64,000 bases of DNA from Pseudomonas sp. stari2 (GCF_040760005.1 NZ_CP099760.1:5522501-5586500), one strand, 5' to 3'. Counted from the first letter of the stretch, positions 29,620 through 39,954 are shown. Translations and numbers: made by a program. The notes: generated from the letters alone by a model not told the origin.

Positions 29620-30476
29620 ACACCGTCAAAACCGTACGTGAACTGCGCGCTGCCGTGGCGCGCGCGCGCAGTGAAGGCAAGCGCATCGGCTTCGTGCCGA
29701 CCATGGGCAACCTGCACAGCGGCCACATCGCACTGATCACCAAGGCCAAACAGCGAGTGGACTTCGTGGTCGCGAGCATTTTCGTCAACCCGCTGCAGTT
29801 CGGCGCTGGCGAAGACCTCGACAAATACCCGCGCACCCTGGCGGCTGATCAGGAAAAACTGCTGGAAGCCGGCTGTTCCCTGCTGTTCGCGCCGACCGTC
29901 GAAGAGATGTACCCCGACGGCATGGCCGGGCAGACGCGGGTCAGCGTTCCGCACTTGTCCGAAGGCCTGTGCGGCGCCAGCCGTCCGGGGCATTTCGAAG
30001 GCGTGGCGACCGTGGTCAGCAAACTGTTCAACATGGTCCAGCCGGATCTGGCGATCTTCGGCCAGAAGGACTACCAGCAACTGGCGGTAATCCGTGCGCT
30101 GGTGCATGACCTGAACATGCCGATCCAGATCATCGGCGAGCCGACCGTGCGTGCCGCCGACGGCCTGGCACTGTCCTCGCGCAACGGTTTCCTCAGCGAG
30201 GAACAACGCGCCGTGGCGCCCGTGGTCTATCGCGCCTTGAGCAGCATTGCCGAGTCGATCAAGCAGGGTGAACGCGATTTTCCGGCCTTGATCCAGGCAC
30301 AGCGGCAACAGCTGGAAGCCGCCGGCCTGCGTCCGGATTACCTGGAAATCCGCCACGCCCTGACCCTGCGTCCGGCGACCGCGGAAGATCGTGACCTGGT
30401 GATTCTGGTCGCCGCGTTCCTCGGCACCACGCGGTTGATCGACAACCTGCACCTGAACCTCGATACCCCCGCCTGA
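29616..30476 (+). CDS. panC: Pantoate--beta-alanine ligase
   Basis: PanC joins pantoate and beta-alanine through a pantoyl-adenylate to give pantothenate. The 286-residue protein has the HIGH-like loop [11 protein letters not shown] (about 27-37), [19 protein letters not shown] and the KMSKS-like [13 protein letters not shown]. The start overlaps the panB stop (ATGA). No panD, the source of beta-alanine, follows, although many pseudomonads have panC-panD-pgi. Confidence 0.96.
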   Translation: MNTVKTVRELRAAVARARSEGKRIGFVPTMGNLHSGHIALITKAKQRVDFVVASIFVNPLQFGAGEDLDKYPRTLAADQEKLLEAGCSLLFAPTVEEMYPDGMAGQTRVSVPHLSEGLCGASRPGHFEGVATVVSKLFNMVQPDLAIFGQKDYQQLAVIRALVHDLNMPIQIIGEPTVRAADGLALSSRNGFLSEEQRAVAPVVYRALSSIAESIKQGERDFPALIQAQRQQLEAAGLRPDYLEIRHALTLRPATAEDRDLVILVAAFLGTTRLIDNLHLNLDTPA

Positions 30477-30835
30477 ACCCCGCAACATCAGAATGAGGGA
30501 GCGAGCCTGCTCGCCCCCCACATTCGTGTTACATCCCCTTCCAGACCGTATTGCCGGGCACCTGACCATCGGGCAAACTGCCCGCCGATCCACTGCGCGC
30601 GAAAAGCAGGGACTTGCTCGTATTACCCGCCGTCTGTCGGCGTCTGCTGTTATCGATGTTAAAAAAGTACAGGTAACAGGTCAGAAGAAGCCAAGACAGA
30701 TTGCAGCGCTAGGTTTACTGTATTCGCCCTGCGCCAGTGTAATCGTGTCGACGCAGTTGCCCCCTCGCCCAAACATGGCGGGGAGGTCTTTTCAGTGTTC
30801 AAAAGGCCGTTCAAGTAAAAAGGAAAACCGCAGCG
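30477..30835. other. Intergenic region between panC and pgi; no panD
   Basis: 359 bases with no supportable gene; a panD of about 380 bases would not fit and no remnant is visible. It contains a REP-like element (GGGAGCGAGC-CT-GCTCGCCCCC, 30497-30518), one TGTTAC (30527-30532) and one GTAACA (30673-30678), and the pgi ribosome binding site AAAAGGAAAA. A pgi promoter is expected here but not obvious. Confidence 0.6.
30494..30520. repeat. REP-like intergenic palindrome
   Basis: GGGAGCGAGC and GCTCGCCCCC form an imperfect hairpin with a 2-base loop, 17 bases after panC. This GAGCGAGC...GCTCGC form is a common extragenic repeat type in fluorescent pseudomonads. Confidence 0.6.
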
Positions 30836-32500
30836 ATGGCGTACTACCGCACTCCTCATGACGTTACCGCTCTGCCTGCCTGGCAGGCGTTGAAAGACCA
30901 CCGCCAAGCCATGCAGGATTTCAGCATGCGCGAAGCCTTCAACGCCGATCCGCAGCGCTTCAATCAGTTCTCCCTCAGCAGCTGCGGACTGTTTCTCGAT
31001 TATTCGAAGAATCTGATCAACGCCGAGACCCGCAACCTGCTGGTGGGTCTGGCCAACGAAGTCGATCTCAAGGGCGCGATCAAGGCGCTGTTCGACGGCG
31101 AAATCGTCAACTCCTCCGAAGGCCGCCCGGCGCTGCACACCGCCCTGCGTCGCCCGGTGGGCGACAAGCTGTCGGTCAATGGCGTCAACGTGATGCCAGA
31201 AGTACACAAGGTGTTGAACCAGATCACCGATCTGGTCGGCAAGATCCATGACGGTCTGTGGCGCGGTTACACCGAGAAGCCGATCACTGACGTGGTCAAC
31301 ATCGGCATCGGTGGTTCGTTCCTCGGCCCGGAGCTGGTCTCCGAAGCCTTGCTGTCCTACGCCCAGAAAGGCGTACGCTGCCATTACCTGGCGAACATCG
31401 ACGGCAGCGAATTCCACGAGCTGACACAAAAACTGCGCGCCGAGACCACGCTGTTCATTGTGTCCTCGAAGTCGTTCAACACCCTCGAAACCCTGAAAAA
31501 TGCTCAGGCCGCGCGTGCCTGGTACCTGGCTCAGGGCGGTTCGGAAGCCGAGCTGTACCGTCACTTCATCGCCGTTTCGAGCAACAACGCGGCAGCCGTG
31601 GCCTTCGGTATCCGCGAAGAAAACATCTTCCCGATGTGGGACTGGGTCGGCGGCCGCTACTCGCTGTGGTCAGCCATCGGTCTGCCGATTGCCCTGGCCA
31701 TCGGTATGTCCAACTTCAAGGAACTGCTGTCCGGTGCCTACACCATGGACCAGCATTTCCAGAGCGCGCCGTTCGAACAGAACATGCCGGTACTGCTGGC
31801 CCTGCTCGGCGTGTGGTACGGCAACTTCTGGGGCGCGCAAAGCCACGCGATCCTGCCGTACGACCACTACCTGCGCAACATCACCAAGCACTTGCAACAG
31901 CTGGACATGGAATCCAACGGCAAGAGCGTGCGTCAGGACGGCACTCCGGTGTCGACCGATACCGGTCCGGTGATCTGGGGTGGCGTAGGTTGCAACGGTC
32001 AGCATGCTTACCACCAGTTGCTGCACCAAGGCACCCAACTGATCCCGGCCGACTTCATCGTGCCAATCGTCAGCTTCAACCCGGTGTCTGACCACCATCA
32101 GTGGTTGTACGCCAACTGCCTGTCCCAGAGCCAGGCGCTGATGCTCGGCAAGACCCTGAGCGAAGCCGAGACCGAACTGCGCGACAAGGGCATGAGCGAA
32201 GACCAGGTGCAGAAACTCGCACCGCACAAGGTGATCCCGGGCAACCGTCCGAGCAACACCATCGTGGTCGAACGCATCAGCCCGCGTCGTCTTGGCGCAC
32301 TGGTGGCGATGTACGAACACAAAGTCTTCGTGCAAAGCGTGGTCTGGGGCATCAACGCCTTCGACCAGTGGGGCGTGGAACTTGGCAAGGAACTGGGCAA
32401 GGGCGTGTACAACCGCCTGGTCGGCAGCGAAGAAACCGCCGCTGAAGATGCTTCCACCCAAGGCCTGATCAACTACTTCCGCGGTCGTCACCGCGGCTGA
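30836..32500 (+). CDS. pgi: Glucose-6-phosphate isomerase
   Basis: Pgi interconverts glucose-6-phosphate and fructose-6-phosphate; in pseudomonads, which lack phosphofructokinase, it mainly feeds gluconeogenesis and the EDEMP cycle. The 554-residue protein carries the SIS-fold signatures [16 protein letters not shown] (about 155-170), a [20 protein letters not shown] motif near 267 and the C-terminal catalytic Lys region ([11 protein letters not shown]). The ATG follows AAGGAAAA. A terminator separates it from acs. Confidence 0.96.
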   Translation: MAYYRTPHDVTALPAWQALKDHRQAMQDFSMREAFNADPQRFNQFSLSSCGLFLDYSKNLINAETRNLLVGLANEVDLKGAIKALFDGEIVNSSEGRPALHTALRRPVGDKLSVNGVNVMPEVHKVLNQITDLVGKIHDGLWRGYTEKPITDVVNIGIGGSFLGPELVSEALLSYAQKGVRCHYLANIDGSEFHELTQKLRAETTLFIVSSKSFNTLETLKNAQAARAWYLAQGGSEAELYRHFIAVSSNNAAAVAFGIREENIFPMWDWVGGRYSLWSAIGLPIALAIGMSNFKELLSGAYTMDQHFQSAPFEQNMPVLLALLGVWYGNFWGAQSHAILPYDHYLRNITKHLQQLDMESNGKSVRQDGTPVSTDTGPVIWGGVGCNGQHAYHQLLHQGTQLIPADFIVPIVSFNPVSDHHQWLYANCLSQSQALMLGKTLSEAETELRDKGMSEDQVQKLAPHKVIPGNRPSNTIVVERISPRRLGALVAMYEHKVFVQSVVWGINAFDQWGVELGKELGKGVYNRLVGSEETAAEDASTQGLINYFRGRHRG

Positions 32501-32512
32501 TCCTGCACTGAA

Positions 32513-32544
32513 CACACCCCCTCGCCATGAGGGGGTGTTTGTTT
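32513..32544 (+). terminator. pgi terminator
   Basis: ACACCCCCT and AGGGGGTGT pair around a 7-base loop and are followed by TTGTTT, 13 bases after the pgi stop. Confidence 0.85.
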
Positions 32545-32594
32545 ACGGGTCTTGAACCCTCCCCGCTCTCGGCGCATCTTTATCCTTGTCGCAT

Positions 32595-32606
32595 AACAAG
32601 AATAAG
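32595..32606 (+). promoter_or_regulatory. A-rich Crc/Hfq-type motif overlapping the acs ribosome binding site
   Basis: AACAAGAATAAG contains AAnAAnAA and runs into the ribosome binding site AAGGA before the acs ATG at 32615. In Pseudomonas such motifs at translation starts are bound by Hfq-Crc to repress catabolic genes. Function here is inferred. Confidence 0.5.
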
Positions 32607-32614
32607 GAACCGTC

Positions 32615-34552
32615 ATGTTCGATATCAGCACGTTCCCCAAAGCCGATGCCGTCCGCCGGGCTGCCCAGTTGAGTCAGGACGACTACCATCGCCTGTACCG
32701 CGAATCCATTGAACACCCCAGCACCTTCTGGGCGGAACAGGCCACGCGTTTCCTCGACTGGAGCACACCGTGGCAGACCGTCCAGCGCTATGACCTGAAA
32801 ACCGGCGAGGCTTCCTGGTTTGCAGGGGCGAAACTGAACGTCAGCTACAACTGCATTGACCGTCACTTGGAAAAGCGCGGAGATCAGACCGCTATCCTCT
32901 GGGAAGGCGATGACCCTGCCGAATCGACGCAAATCACCTACAACAAACTCCATCACCACGTCTGCCGTCTGGCCAATGTGCTGAAAAGCCGTGGCGTGAA
33001 GAAAGGCGATCGGGTGTGTATCTACATGCCGATGATCCCCGAGGCGGCTTACGCCATGCTCGCCTGCGCAAGGATCGGCGCGATTCACTCGGTGGTGTTC
33101 GGCGGTTTCTCCCCGGACTCGCTGCGCGACCGCATCCTCGACGCCGACTGCCGCACCGTGATCACCGCCGACGAAGGCGTGCGCGGTGGCAAGTTCGTGC
33201 CGTTGAAAAAAAACGTCGACAAGGCCCTGCAAAGCTGTCCCAAGGTCAGCACTGTCGTGGTCGTCGAACACACCCAGAACAAGGTCGACTGGACCGAAGG
33301 CCGCGACCTCTGGTATCACCAGGCCGTGCGCGATGTCAGCGACGATTGCCCGCCGGAACCGATGGACGCCGAAGACCCGCTGTTCATCCTCTACACCTCT
33401 GGCAGCACCGGCAAACCCAAGGGCGTGCTGCACAGCACCGGCGGTTACCTGCTGCAAGCGGCGATGACCTTCAAGTACGTGCTCGACTACCGCGAAGGCG
33501 AAGTGTTCTGGTGTACCGCCGACGTTGGCTGGGTCACCGGCCACAGTTACATCGTCTACGGCCCGCTGGCCAACGGTGCGACCACACTGATCTTCGAAGG
33601 CGTACCGAGTTACCCGAGCACTTCGCGGTTCTGGCAGGTGATCGACAAACATAAGGTCAACATCTTCTATACCGCCCCCACGGCCCTGCGCGCACTGATG
33701 CGCGAAGGTGCTGGCCCCTTGCAGGAAACGTCGCGACAGAGCCTCAGATTGCTCGGCAGCGTCGGTGAGCCGATCAACCCCGAAGCGTGGGAATGGTATT
33801 TCAACGTGGTCGGCGAACAACGCTGCCCGATAGTCGATACGTGGTGGCAGACCGAAACCGGCGGCATCATGCTCAGCCCGCTGGTCAGTGCCCAGCGGAT
33901 CAAACCGGGCTGCGCCACCCAACCGATGTTTGGCGTGCAACCGGTGCTGCTCGACGAGCATGGCAAGGAAATCAAGGGCGCCGGCAGCGGCGTGCTGGCG
34001 ATCAAGTCGAGCTGGCCGGCGCAGATCCGCAGCGTCTACGGCGATCCGCAGCGCATGGTCGACACCTACTTCAAACCCTACCCCGGCTACTACTTCACCG
34101 GCGACGGCGCCCGCCGCGACGAGGACGGCGATTACTGGATCACCGGGCGCATCGATGACGTGATCAATGTCTCCGGCCACCGCATCGGTACCGCCGAGGT
34201 CGAAAGCGCGCTGGTGTTGCACGACAGCATCGCCGAAGCCGCCGTGGTCGGTTACCCCCACGACGTAAAAGGCCAGGGCATCTATGCCTTCGTCACGCCC
34301 ATGAACGGCGCCGAACCCAACGATGAGCTGAAGAAGGAATTGCTGGCCCACGTCAGCAAGGAGATCGGCAGCTTCGCCAAACCGGACCTGATCCAGTGGG
34401 CCCCGGCCCTGCCGAAAACCCGCTCGGGCAAGATCATGCGACGGATCCTGCGCAAGATCGCCTGCAACGAGCTCGACAGTCTTGGCGATACCTCGACCCT
34501 GGCCGATCCGAGCGTGGTGCAGGGGCTGATCGACAAGCGCCTTAACCAGTAG
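32615..34552 (+). CDS. acs: Acetyl-CoA synthetase
   Basis: Acs activates acetate through acetyl-AMP to acetyl-CoA, letting cells grow on acetate and recover overflow acetate. The 645-residue protein has the P-loop-like motif [11 protein letters not shown] (about 258-268), the [10 protein letters not shown] adenine-binding motif, [13 protein letters not shown] and the C-terminal [11 protein letters not shown] with the Lys (about 605) that is acetylated in this family. It has its own promoter region after the pgi terminator. Confidence 0.96.
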   Translation: MFDISTFPKADAVRRAAQLSQDDYHRLYRESIEHPSTFWAEQATRFLDWSTPWQTVQRYDLKTGEASWFAGAKLNVSYNCIDRHLEKRGDQTAILWEGDDPAESTQITYNKLHHHVCRLANVLKSRGVKKGDRVCIYMPMIPEAAYAMLACARIGAIHSVVFGGFSPDSLRDRILDADCRTVITADEGVRGGKFVPLKKNVDKALQSCPKVSTVVVVEHTQNKVDWTEGRDLWYHQAVRDVSDDCPPEPMDAEDPLFILYTSGSTGKPKGVLHSTGGYLLQAAMTFKYVLDYREGEVFWCTADVGWVTGHSYIVYGPLANGATTLIFEGVPSYPSTSRFWQVIDKHKVNIFYTAPTALRALMREGAGPLQETSRQSLRLLGSVGEPINPEAWEWYFNVVGEQRCPIVDTWWQTETGGIMLSPLVSAQRIKPGCATQPMFGVQPVLLDEHGKEIKGAGSGVLAIKSSWPAQIRSVYGDPQRMVDTYFKPYPGYYFTGDGARRDEDGDYWITGRIDDVINVSGHRIGTAEVESALVLHDSIAEAAVVGYPHDVKGQGIYAFVTPMNGAEPNDELKKELLAHVSKEIGSFAKPDLIQWAPALPKTRSGKIMRRILRKIACNELDSLGDTSTLADPSVVQGLIDKRLNQ

Positions 34553-34602
34553 AATCACGGGCGCGGTCAACCGGCCGCGCCGCCCTTCACCACTGAGTTG
34601 CC

Positions 34603-35472
34603 ATGGAATTCATCCGCAGCCGTATCGAAAACCAACTCATGAGCCTGACCGGTCTGTCCCTCGGCCAGCTCGATCTGGAAAACCCCAAGGGCGATCCCGG
34701 CCTGTTCGGCCCGGACTCGATCAGTTGGCAAGTGCACGGCGACTTCAGCAGCATGTTGATCGGCGGCATCAGTGCCTTGTTGCTGCAAGCCCTGCACCCA
34801 TTGGCACTGGCCGGCGTCTGGGACCACTCGAATTTTCGCCAGGACATGCTTGGCCGCTTGCGCCGTACCAGCCAGTTTGTCTCCGGCACTACGTTCGGCT
34901 CAAAACGGGACGCCGAATGGCTGATCGAAAAGGTCCGCACCATTCACCTGCAAGTCGCCGGCACCGCGCCGGATGGCCGGCCCTATGCGGCCAGCGATCC
35001 GGATCTGCTGACTTGGGTGCACGTGGCCGAAGTCAGCAATTTTCTCGCCGCCCATTTGCGTTATCGCAACCCGCACTTGTCACTGAAGGATCAGGATCGT
35101 TACTACGCGGAAATCGCCGTGGTCGCTGAACGCCTGGGCGCCCGGGATGTACCGAAGTCGCGCCAGGCCGTGGCCGATTACCTGCAACGCATGCGTCCGC
35201 AGTTGCTATGCGACGATCGTAGCCGCGAAGTCTTGCGCCTGTTGCTCGAAGCGCCAGCGCCAAGCGTTCTGGCGCGGCCGTTTGGCGATCTGATGATGAA
35301 GGCCGGCATCGACCTGCTGCCGGACTGGGCCAGCGACATGCTGGATGCCCGTCAGAACCCGCTGCAACGCCATTTGATCCGCGCCAGCGTCAAACGCAGC
35401 GCGCCGATGCTGCGCTGGGCGATGCGCAATGGTTCGGTGCAACGGGCCCAACGGCGGATGGGGCTGAGATGA
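34603..35472 (+). CDS. MpaB-like (DUF2236) oxygenase family protein
   Basis: This 289-residue helical protein belongs to the DUF2236/MpaB family, named after a fungal oxygenase and related to latex-clearing heme enzymes. Visible markers are ALLLQALHPLALAGVWDHSNFRQD (conserved His and Asp), RRTSQFVSGTTFG and TWVHVAEVSNFLAAHLRY. No signal peptide is visible. It sits 50 bases after acs. Whether it is an active oxygenase, and on what substrate, is not known. Confidence 0.85.
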   Translation: MEFIRSRIENQLMSLTGLSLGQLDLENPKGDPGLFGPDSISWQVHGDFSSMLIGGISALLLQALHPLALAGVWDHSNFRQDMLGRLRRTSQFVSGTTFGSKRDAEWLIEKVRTIHLQVAGTAPDGRPYAASDPDLLTWVHVAEVSNFLAAHLRYRNPHLSLKDQDRYYAEIAVVAERLGARDVPKSRQAVADYLQRMRPQLLCDDRSREVLRLLLEAPAPSVLARPFGDLMMKAGIDLLPDWASDMLDARQNPLQRHLIRASVKRSAPMLRWAMRNGSVQRAQRRMGLR

Positions 35473-35526
35473 AGCTCAGTAGCTGCTAAACTCCCGCGCC
35501 CCGATTCCCTCCAGCAAGGCGCAAGC

Positions 35527-36543
35527 ATGTCTTCCCTGAATCAGGCGCTGCGCGCCGCCCTCGATCAACGCCAGGATCTGCTCGCCGAGCTGCATCGCCA
35601 GGGCACCGACTGCTATCGCCTGTTCCACGGCAGCCAGGAAGGCGCCGGCGGCCTGACCGTCGACCGTTACGGGCCGCAGTTGATGGTGCAGAGCTTCCAC
35701 CAGACGCTGGAACTCGCCGACCTGCTGCAACTGCACGCCACAGTGAACGAAACGCTGGGCTTGCAAACCCTGCTGGTCTACAACGACCGCTCCCGTGGCA
35801 ACTCGCGCATCGATCGTGAAGACAGGGTGTACCGCGCCGACGACGCCGCGCTGGTTGATCTGGTCGGCCACGAATGGGGCCTGAACTACCGCGTGCGCGG
35901 ACGCCATGCCGGCCAGGATCCGCTGCTGTTCCTCGACCTGCGCAACACTCGCGGCTGGGTCAAGGATCACGCCAAGGGCAAAAGCGTGCTCAACCTGTTC
36001 GCCTACACCTGCGGCGTCGGCCTCAGTGCGGCCGCCGGCGGTGCGCGTGAGGTGTGCAACCTGGACTTCGCCGAAGGCAACCTGGCAGTCGGCCGTGAGA
36101 ACGGTTTGCTCAATCCGCAGCTGCCGACCATGGAGTTCATCCAGTCCGATTACTTCCCGGCGATCCGCCAGTTGGCCGGCCTGCCGATCAGTCAGCGTCG
36201 CGGGCAGAAACTGCCGAGCTATCAGCGCCTCGAACAGCGTCAGTACGACTTGGTATTGCTCGATCCACCTGCGTGGGCCAAAAGTGCGTTCGGCACCGTC
36301 GACCTGCTTCGCGATTATCAGAGCCTGCTCAAGCCAGCTCTCCTGACCACCGCCGAAAACGGCGTGCTGATCTGCTGCAACAACCTGGCAAAAGTCAGCA
36401 TGGACGACTGGCGCGAACAGGTGCTGCGCTGCGCCGAGAAAGCCGGGCGCCCGGTGCGCGAATGGAGCGTGATGACCCCGGGCCGGGATTTCCCCTCACT
36501 GGACGGACAGCCGCCGCTCAAGACCCTGATTCTCCAGCTCTGA
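35527..36543 (+). CDS. Class I SAM-dependent methyltransferase, RlmI-like
   Basis: This 338-residue protein resembles the RlmI/RlmK group of 23S rRNA cytosine methyltransferases. The N-terminal part (CYRLFHGSQEGAGGLTVDRYG) matches the domain before the catalytic fold. SAM motif I is VLNLFAYTCGVGLSAAAGGAREV (about 155-177), and the catalytic motif is VLLDPPAWAKSAFG (about 244-257). The PUA-like N-terminal extension of RlmI appears reduced. The exact target base is not certain. Confidence 0.88.
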   Translation: MSSLNQALRAALDQRQDLLAELHRQGTDCYRLFHGSQEGAGGLTVDRYGPQLMVQSFHQTLELADLLQLHATVNETLGLQTLLVYNDRSRGNSRIDREDRVYRADDAALVDLVGHEWGLNYRVRGRHAGQDPLLFLDLRNTRGWVKDHAKGKSVLNLFAYTCGVGLSAAAGGAREVCNLDFAEGNLAVGRENGLLNPQLPTMEFIQSDYFPAIRQLAGLPISQRRGQKLPSYQRLEQRQYDLVLLDPPAWAKSAFGTVDLLRDYQSLLKPALLTTAENGVLICCNNLAKVSMDDWREQVLRCAEKAGRPVREWSVMTPGRDFPSLDGQPPLKTLILQL

Positions 36544-36553
36544 ATTTCCCCCC

Positions 36554-36591
36554 GGCAGGAGCCGCCTTCGGCAGCTCCTACAGACATTGCA
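36554..36591. repeat. REP-like intergenic palindrome
   Basis: AGGAGCCGCCTTCGGCAGCTCCT, with flanking GGC and ACAGAC, is the reverse complement of the TGTAGGAGCTGCCGAAGG-type repeat that is very frequent between genes of fluorescent pseudomonads. It lies 12 bases after the methyltransferase stop. Confidence 0.75.
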
Positions 36592-36676
36592 GACAAATCT
36601 GAACAATCCTGTCTCGTGCGATGTACTTCGGAACCGGAATCGCGTGCCATACTCCAAGGCACTCCGATTCAGACAG

Positions 36677-39628
36677 ATGAAGCCGCACATGCCCAAAGGA
36701 TTGATTCGCGCGATTGGCGCCCTGTTGACTGCTCTGGCCCTCTACAGCCTGCTGGGGTTTCTGATTTTGCCGGGCATCGCGCTGCGAGTGGCCAACCAGC
36801 AACTGGCCAACTACGCTACGGTGCCTGCGCACATTCAGCGTATCGAACTCAATCCGTTCAGCCTCGAAGTCACTCTTTGGGGCCTGGTCATCGGCGAGCC
36901 GGGCAAGGAACAGGTCGGTTTCGAACGCCTGTACGCCAACCTGCAACTCGACAGCCTGTGGACAAAAGCCCTGCACCTGTCCGACATCGAACTGGACAAA
37001 CCGAAGACCGAAATCCTGTTCGCCAAGGACGGCAAACTCAATCTGCTCGGTCTGTTCAAACTGCCGGCCAGCGAACCGACGCCGGCCGATCCGAATGCCA
37101 AGCCGTTTCCGCTGCGTATCGACCGGATCAAACTGGCCGGCGGCAACGTACATTTCGAGGATGCACGCCCGAGCGAGCCGATCGAGTTTCTCTACGACAA
37201 ACTCGATTTCGAATTGAACAACCTCAGCACCCTGCCTGAAGACAACGCCGACATGACTCTGGTCGCCATCGGCCCGGCTGGCGGGCAGATCGACTGGAAA
37301 GGCAATTTCAGCCTGATCCCGATTGCCTCCGAAGGCACGCTCAAGGTCACCGATGGCCAGATGAAAGCGTTCTGGCCCTACGTGCGCGACGCAGTGCCGC
37401 TGGTGCTGGAAAATGGCGTGGTCAGCCTCAGCACCGATTACAAACTCAACCTGTCCAAGGAAACCGAACTGCTGTTGAGCAACGTGGCGGTCAGCGTTGC
37501 GCCGTTTGCGATCAAGGCACCGGACGGACGTCCGCTGGCAAAACTCGACCGCCTGGACGTCAGCGAAACCACCGTGGACCTGGCCAAGCAGCAAGTGGTG
37601 GTCGGCAAGATCCGCAGCCAGAAACTCGAAACCTGGGCTGCCCTTGAGGCGGACGGGCAACTGGACTGGCAGAAACTGTTCGCCAGTCAGCCGTCCAAAC
37701 CTGCCGCCAAAGCAGCAGCTGAACCGAAAAGCACTCCGGCCGCCGCCGACTCGCCGAAGACGGAACCGACCGCACCGGGCAAGCCATGGCAAGTGCTGCT
37801 CAAGGACGTGCAACTGCGTGACTACAAAGTGCACCTGGCGGACCGCTCGGCGAAGCCCGAGGTCACACTGGATGTCACGCCGCTGAACGTCGATCTGCAG
37901 AATTTCGACAGCCTCAACGGCTCCCCCTTCAACGTCAAACTCGACGCAGGCCTGGGCAAGCAAGGCAAGATCAACGCCGATGGCGTGGTCAACCTGGCGC
38001 CGGTCACCGCCCAGCTCAACGTGAAAACCCAGGACATCGACCTGCGCGTCGCCCAGTCCTACATCAACCCGTTCATTCGTCTGGAACTGCGCAGCGGCAT
38101 GCTCGGCAGCGACCTGAAAGTAAACCTGAAAAGCACCGAGCCGCTGGCACTCAGCGTCACTGGTCGCGCTCAGGTCGATCAGTTGCACACCCTCGACACC
38201 CTGAAGACCCGGGACTTCCTCAAGTGGCAGCAAGTGGTGGTCGAAGGCCTGAATTATCAGCACGGTGACAGCCTGTCGATCGACAGGATCAACCTGTTCC
38301 AGCCGTATGCGCGCTTCATGATCAACGATGACCGCACCACCAACATCGATGATTTGCTGATCCCGCAGCCTGCCGATTCCGGAACGAAAACCGCAGCGGC
38401 AAAACCCGCCGGCAACTCGAAACCGCTGGGCATTCACATCGGCGGTATCGTGATCAATGACGGTTCGGCCAACTTCGCCGACTTCAGCCTGACCCCGAAC
38501 TTCGCCACCGCGATCCAGCAGCTCAACGGCCAGATCGGCACCATCGACAGTCGGCAGGCGAAACCTGCCAGCGTCGATGTCAAGGGCAAGGTTGACCGTT
38601 ATGCGCCGGTGACCATCAAAGGCGCGGTCAACCCGTTCGACCCGATGGCCAGCCTCGACATCGCCACCAGTTTCAAACGGGTCGAACTGACCACCCTGAC
38701 CCCCTACTCCGGCAAGTTTGCCGGTTACCGGATCCGCAAGGGCCGGCTCAATCTCGACCTGCACTACCTCATCACCAAGGGCCAGCTCAAGGCCGAGAAC
38801 AAAGTGGTGGTCGAGCAACTGCAACTGGGTGAGAAAGTCGACAGCCCGGATGCCGTAAGCCTGCCGCTGAAACTGGCGATTGCGCTGCTCAAGGACGTGG
38901 ACGGCAAGATTTCCATCGAGCTGCCGGTCACCGGCGACCTGAACAACCCGCAATTCAGCGTGATGCCGATTGTCTGGCAGACCCTGCGCAACCTGATCGT
39001 CAAAGCCGCCGCCGCACCGTTCAAGCTGATTGGCGGTCTGGTCAGCGGTGGCGGATCGGAAGATCTGGGCACCGTGTCCTTCGCGCCGGGCTCCAGCGAA
39101 CTGAACAAGGACGCCGAAGCGGCGCTGGTCAAATTGTCCCAGGCCTTGAAGGAGCGTCCGTCCCTGCGTCTGGAAATCGAAGGCACCGCCGCACAAAGCA
39201 GCGACGGCCCGCTGCTTGCCGAGCAGCGTCTGGAACGCGAATACCAGTACAACTACTACAAGATGCTCCAGCGCCGTGGCGATAAAGTGCCGGCTCAGGC
39301 TTCGCTGATTCAGGTGCCGGATAACGAAAAAGGCCCTCTGCTCGAAGGCATCTACCGTACCCGTCTGAAAACCCAGCCACCGGCTGAATGGAAAGACCTG
39401 GGCAAGGAAGAACGCACGGCGAAAATGCGCGCCGAGGTAATCAAGTTCTGGAGTTCCAGCGATGTGCTGCTACGCCAGCTCGGTCAGGACCGTGCCAGCA
39501 GCATCAAGGATTACCTGGTGGACAAGGGCCAGTTGGCCGACGACCGTGTGTACTTCATCGACGCCAATCTTGGCGAAGCCGAAAGCGACGGTCGCGTGGT
39601 GACACAAATGCATCTGGACGCCGAGTGA
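36677..39628 (+). CDS. DUF748 domain-containing envelope protein
   Basis: This 983-residue protein begins MKPHMPKGLIRAIGAL with a membrane helix (about 10-33) and a long periplasmic part of repeated beta-rich modules. It resembles the AsmA/TamB-like DUF748 group, long proteins proposed to shape or move lipids in the envelope. Near residue 795-880 is a region rich in LEIEGTAAQSS and RLEREYQYN, vaguely OmpA-like. The frame is open further upstream, but MKPHMPKG gives a proper anchor. It overlaps the DUF2845 gene start by one base. Role unproven. Confidence 0.87.
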   Translation: MKPHMPKGLIRAIGALLTALALYSLLGFLILPGIALRVANQQLANYATVPAHIQRIELNPFSLEVTLWGLVIGEPGKEQVGFERLYANLQLDSLWTKALHLSDIELDKPKTEILFAKDGKLNLLGLFKLPASEPTPADPNAKPFPLRIDRIKLAGGNVHFEDARPSEPIEFLYDKLDFELNNLSTLPEDNADMTLVAIGPAGGQIDWKGNFSLIPIASEGTLKVTDGQMKAFWPYVRDAVPLVLENGVVSLSTDYKLNLSKETELLLSNVAVSVAPFAIKAPDGRPLAKLDRLDVSETTVDLAKQQVVVGKIRSQKLETWAALEADGQLDWQKLFASQPSKPAAKAAAEPKSTPAAADSPKTEPTAPGKPWQVLLKDVQLRDYKVHLADRSAKPEVTLDVTPLNVDLQNFDSLNGSPFNVKLDAGLGKQGKINADGVVNLAPVTAQLNVKTQDIDLRVAQSYINPFIRLELRSGMLGSDLKVNLKSTEPLALSVTGRAQVDQLHTLDTLKTRDFLKWQQVVVEGLNYQHGDSLSIDRINLFQPYARFMINDDRTTNIDDLLIPQPADSGTKTAAAKPAGNSKPLGIHIGGIVINDGSANFADFSLTPNFATAIQQLNGQIGTIDSRQAKPASVDVKGKVDRYAPVTIKGAVNPFDPMASLDIATSFKRVELTTLTPYSGKFAGYRIRKGRLNLDLHYLITKGQLKAENKVVVEQLQLGEKVDSPDAVSLPLKLAIALLKDVDGKISIELPVTGDLNNPQFSVMPIVWQTLRNLIVKAAAAPFKLIGGLVSGGGSEDLGTVSFAPGSSELNKDAEAALVKLSQALKERPSLRLEIEGTAAQSSDGPLLAEQRLEREYQYNYYKMLQRRGDKVPAQASLIQVPDNEKGPLLEGIYRTRLKTQPPAEWKDLGKEERTAKMRAEVIKFWSSSDVLLRQLGQDRASSIKDYLVDKGQLADDRVYFIDANLGEAESDGRVVTQMHLDAE

Positions 39629-39924
39629 TGAACAGTCAATGGCTGGCCGCAATGGCGCTGGCGCTCGTCGCCAGCCACGCTTCGGCATCCGATACCTTGC
39701 GCTGTGGCAGCCAGTTGGTCAGCCTCGGTGACCGCGCCAGCGAGGTGCTGCAGAAATGCGGTGAACCGGTCAGCCGCGACGTACTGGGCTACAAACGCAG
39801 CGCCAATCGACGTGAAGAGTTTCAAGTCGAGGAATGGACCTACGGCCCGAGCAACGGCATGTATCAATACTTGCGCTTCGAAGGCAATCGGCTGCGGCAG
39901 ATCAACAGCAAGCGCGGCGACTGA
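39628..39924 (+). CDS. DUF2845 domain-containing exported protein
   Basis: A 98-residue protein with a signal peptide (MNSQWLAAMALALVASHASA) and a DUF2845 core: DTLRCGSQLVSLGDRASEVLQKCGEPVSRDV, with paired cysteines, then VEEWTYGPSNGMYQYLRFEGNRLRQI. This looks like a small BamE-like envelope domain. The ATG overlaps the DUF748 TGA (TGATG), so the two are coupled. Function unknown. Confidence 0.87.
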   Translation: MNSQWLAAMALALVASHASASDTLRCGSQLVSLGDRASEVLQKCGEPVSRDVLGYKRSANRREEFQVEEWTYGPSNGMYQYLRFEGNRLRQINSKRGD

Positions 39925-39954
39925 CTTCTCTGCACTTTTCCAGCCCTTGAAATA

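Noticed and set aside
30493..30861. A 122-codon plus-strand frame between panC and pgi, considered as a possible panD
   Set aside because: The translation has none of the PanD features (no GS processing site) and starts inside a REP-like element.
36578..39196. An 872-codon open frame antisense to the DUF748 gene
   Set aside because: It mirrors the codon phase of the sense gene in GC-rich DNA, has no recognisable domain and no ribosome binding site. The same holds for the other long antisense frames, for example 1920-3449, 4019-5665, 8361-10013, 53522-55420 and 62017-63690.
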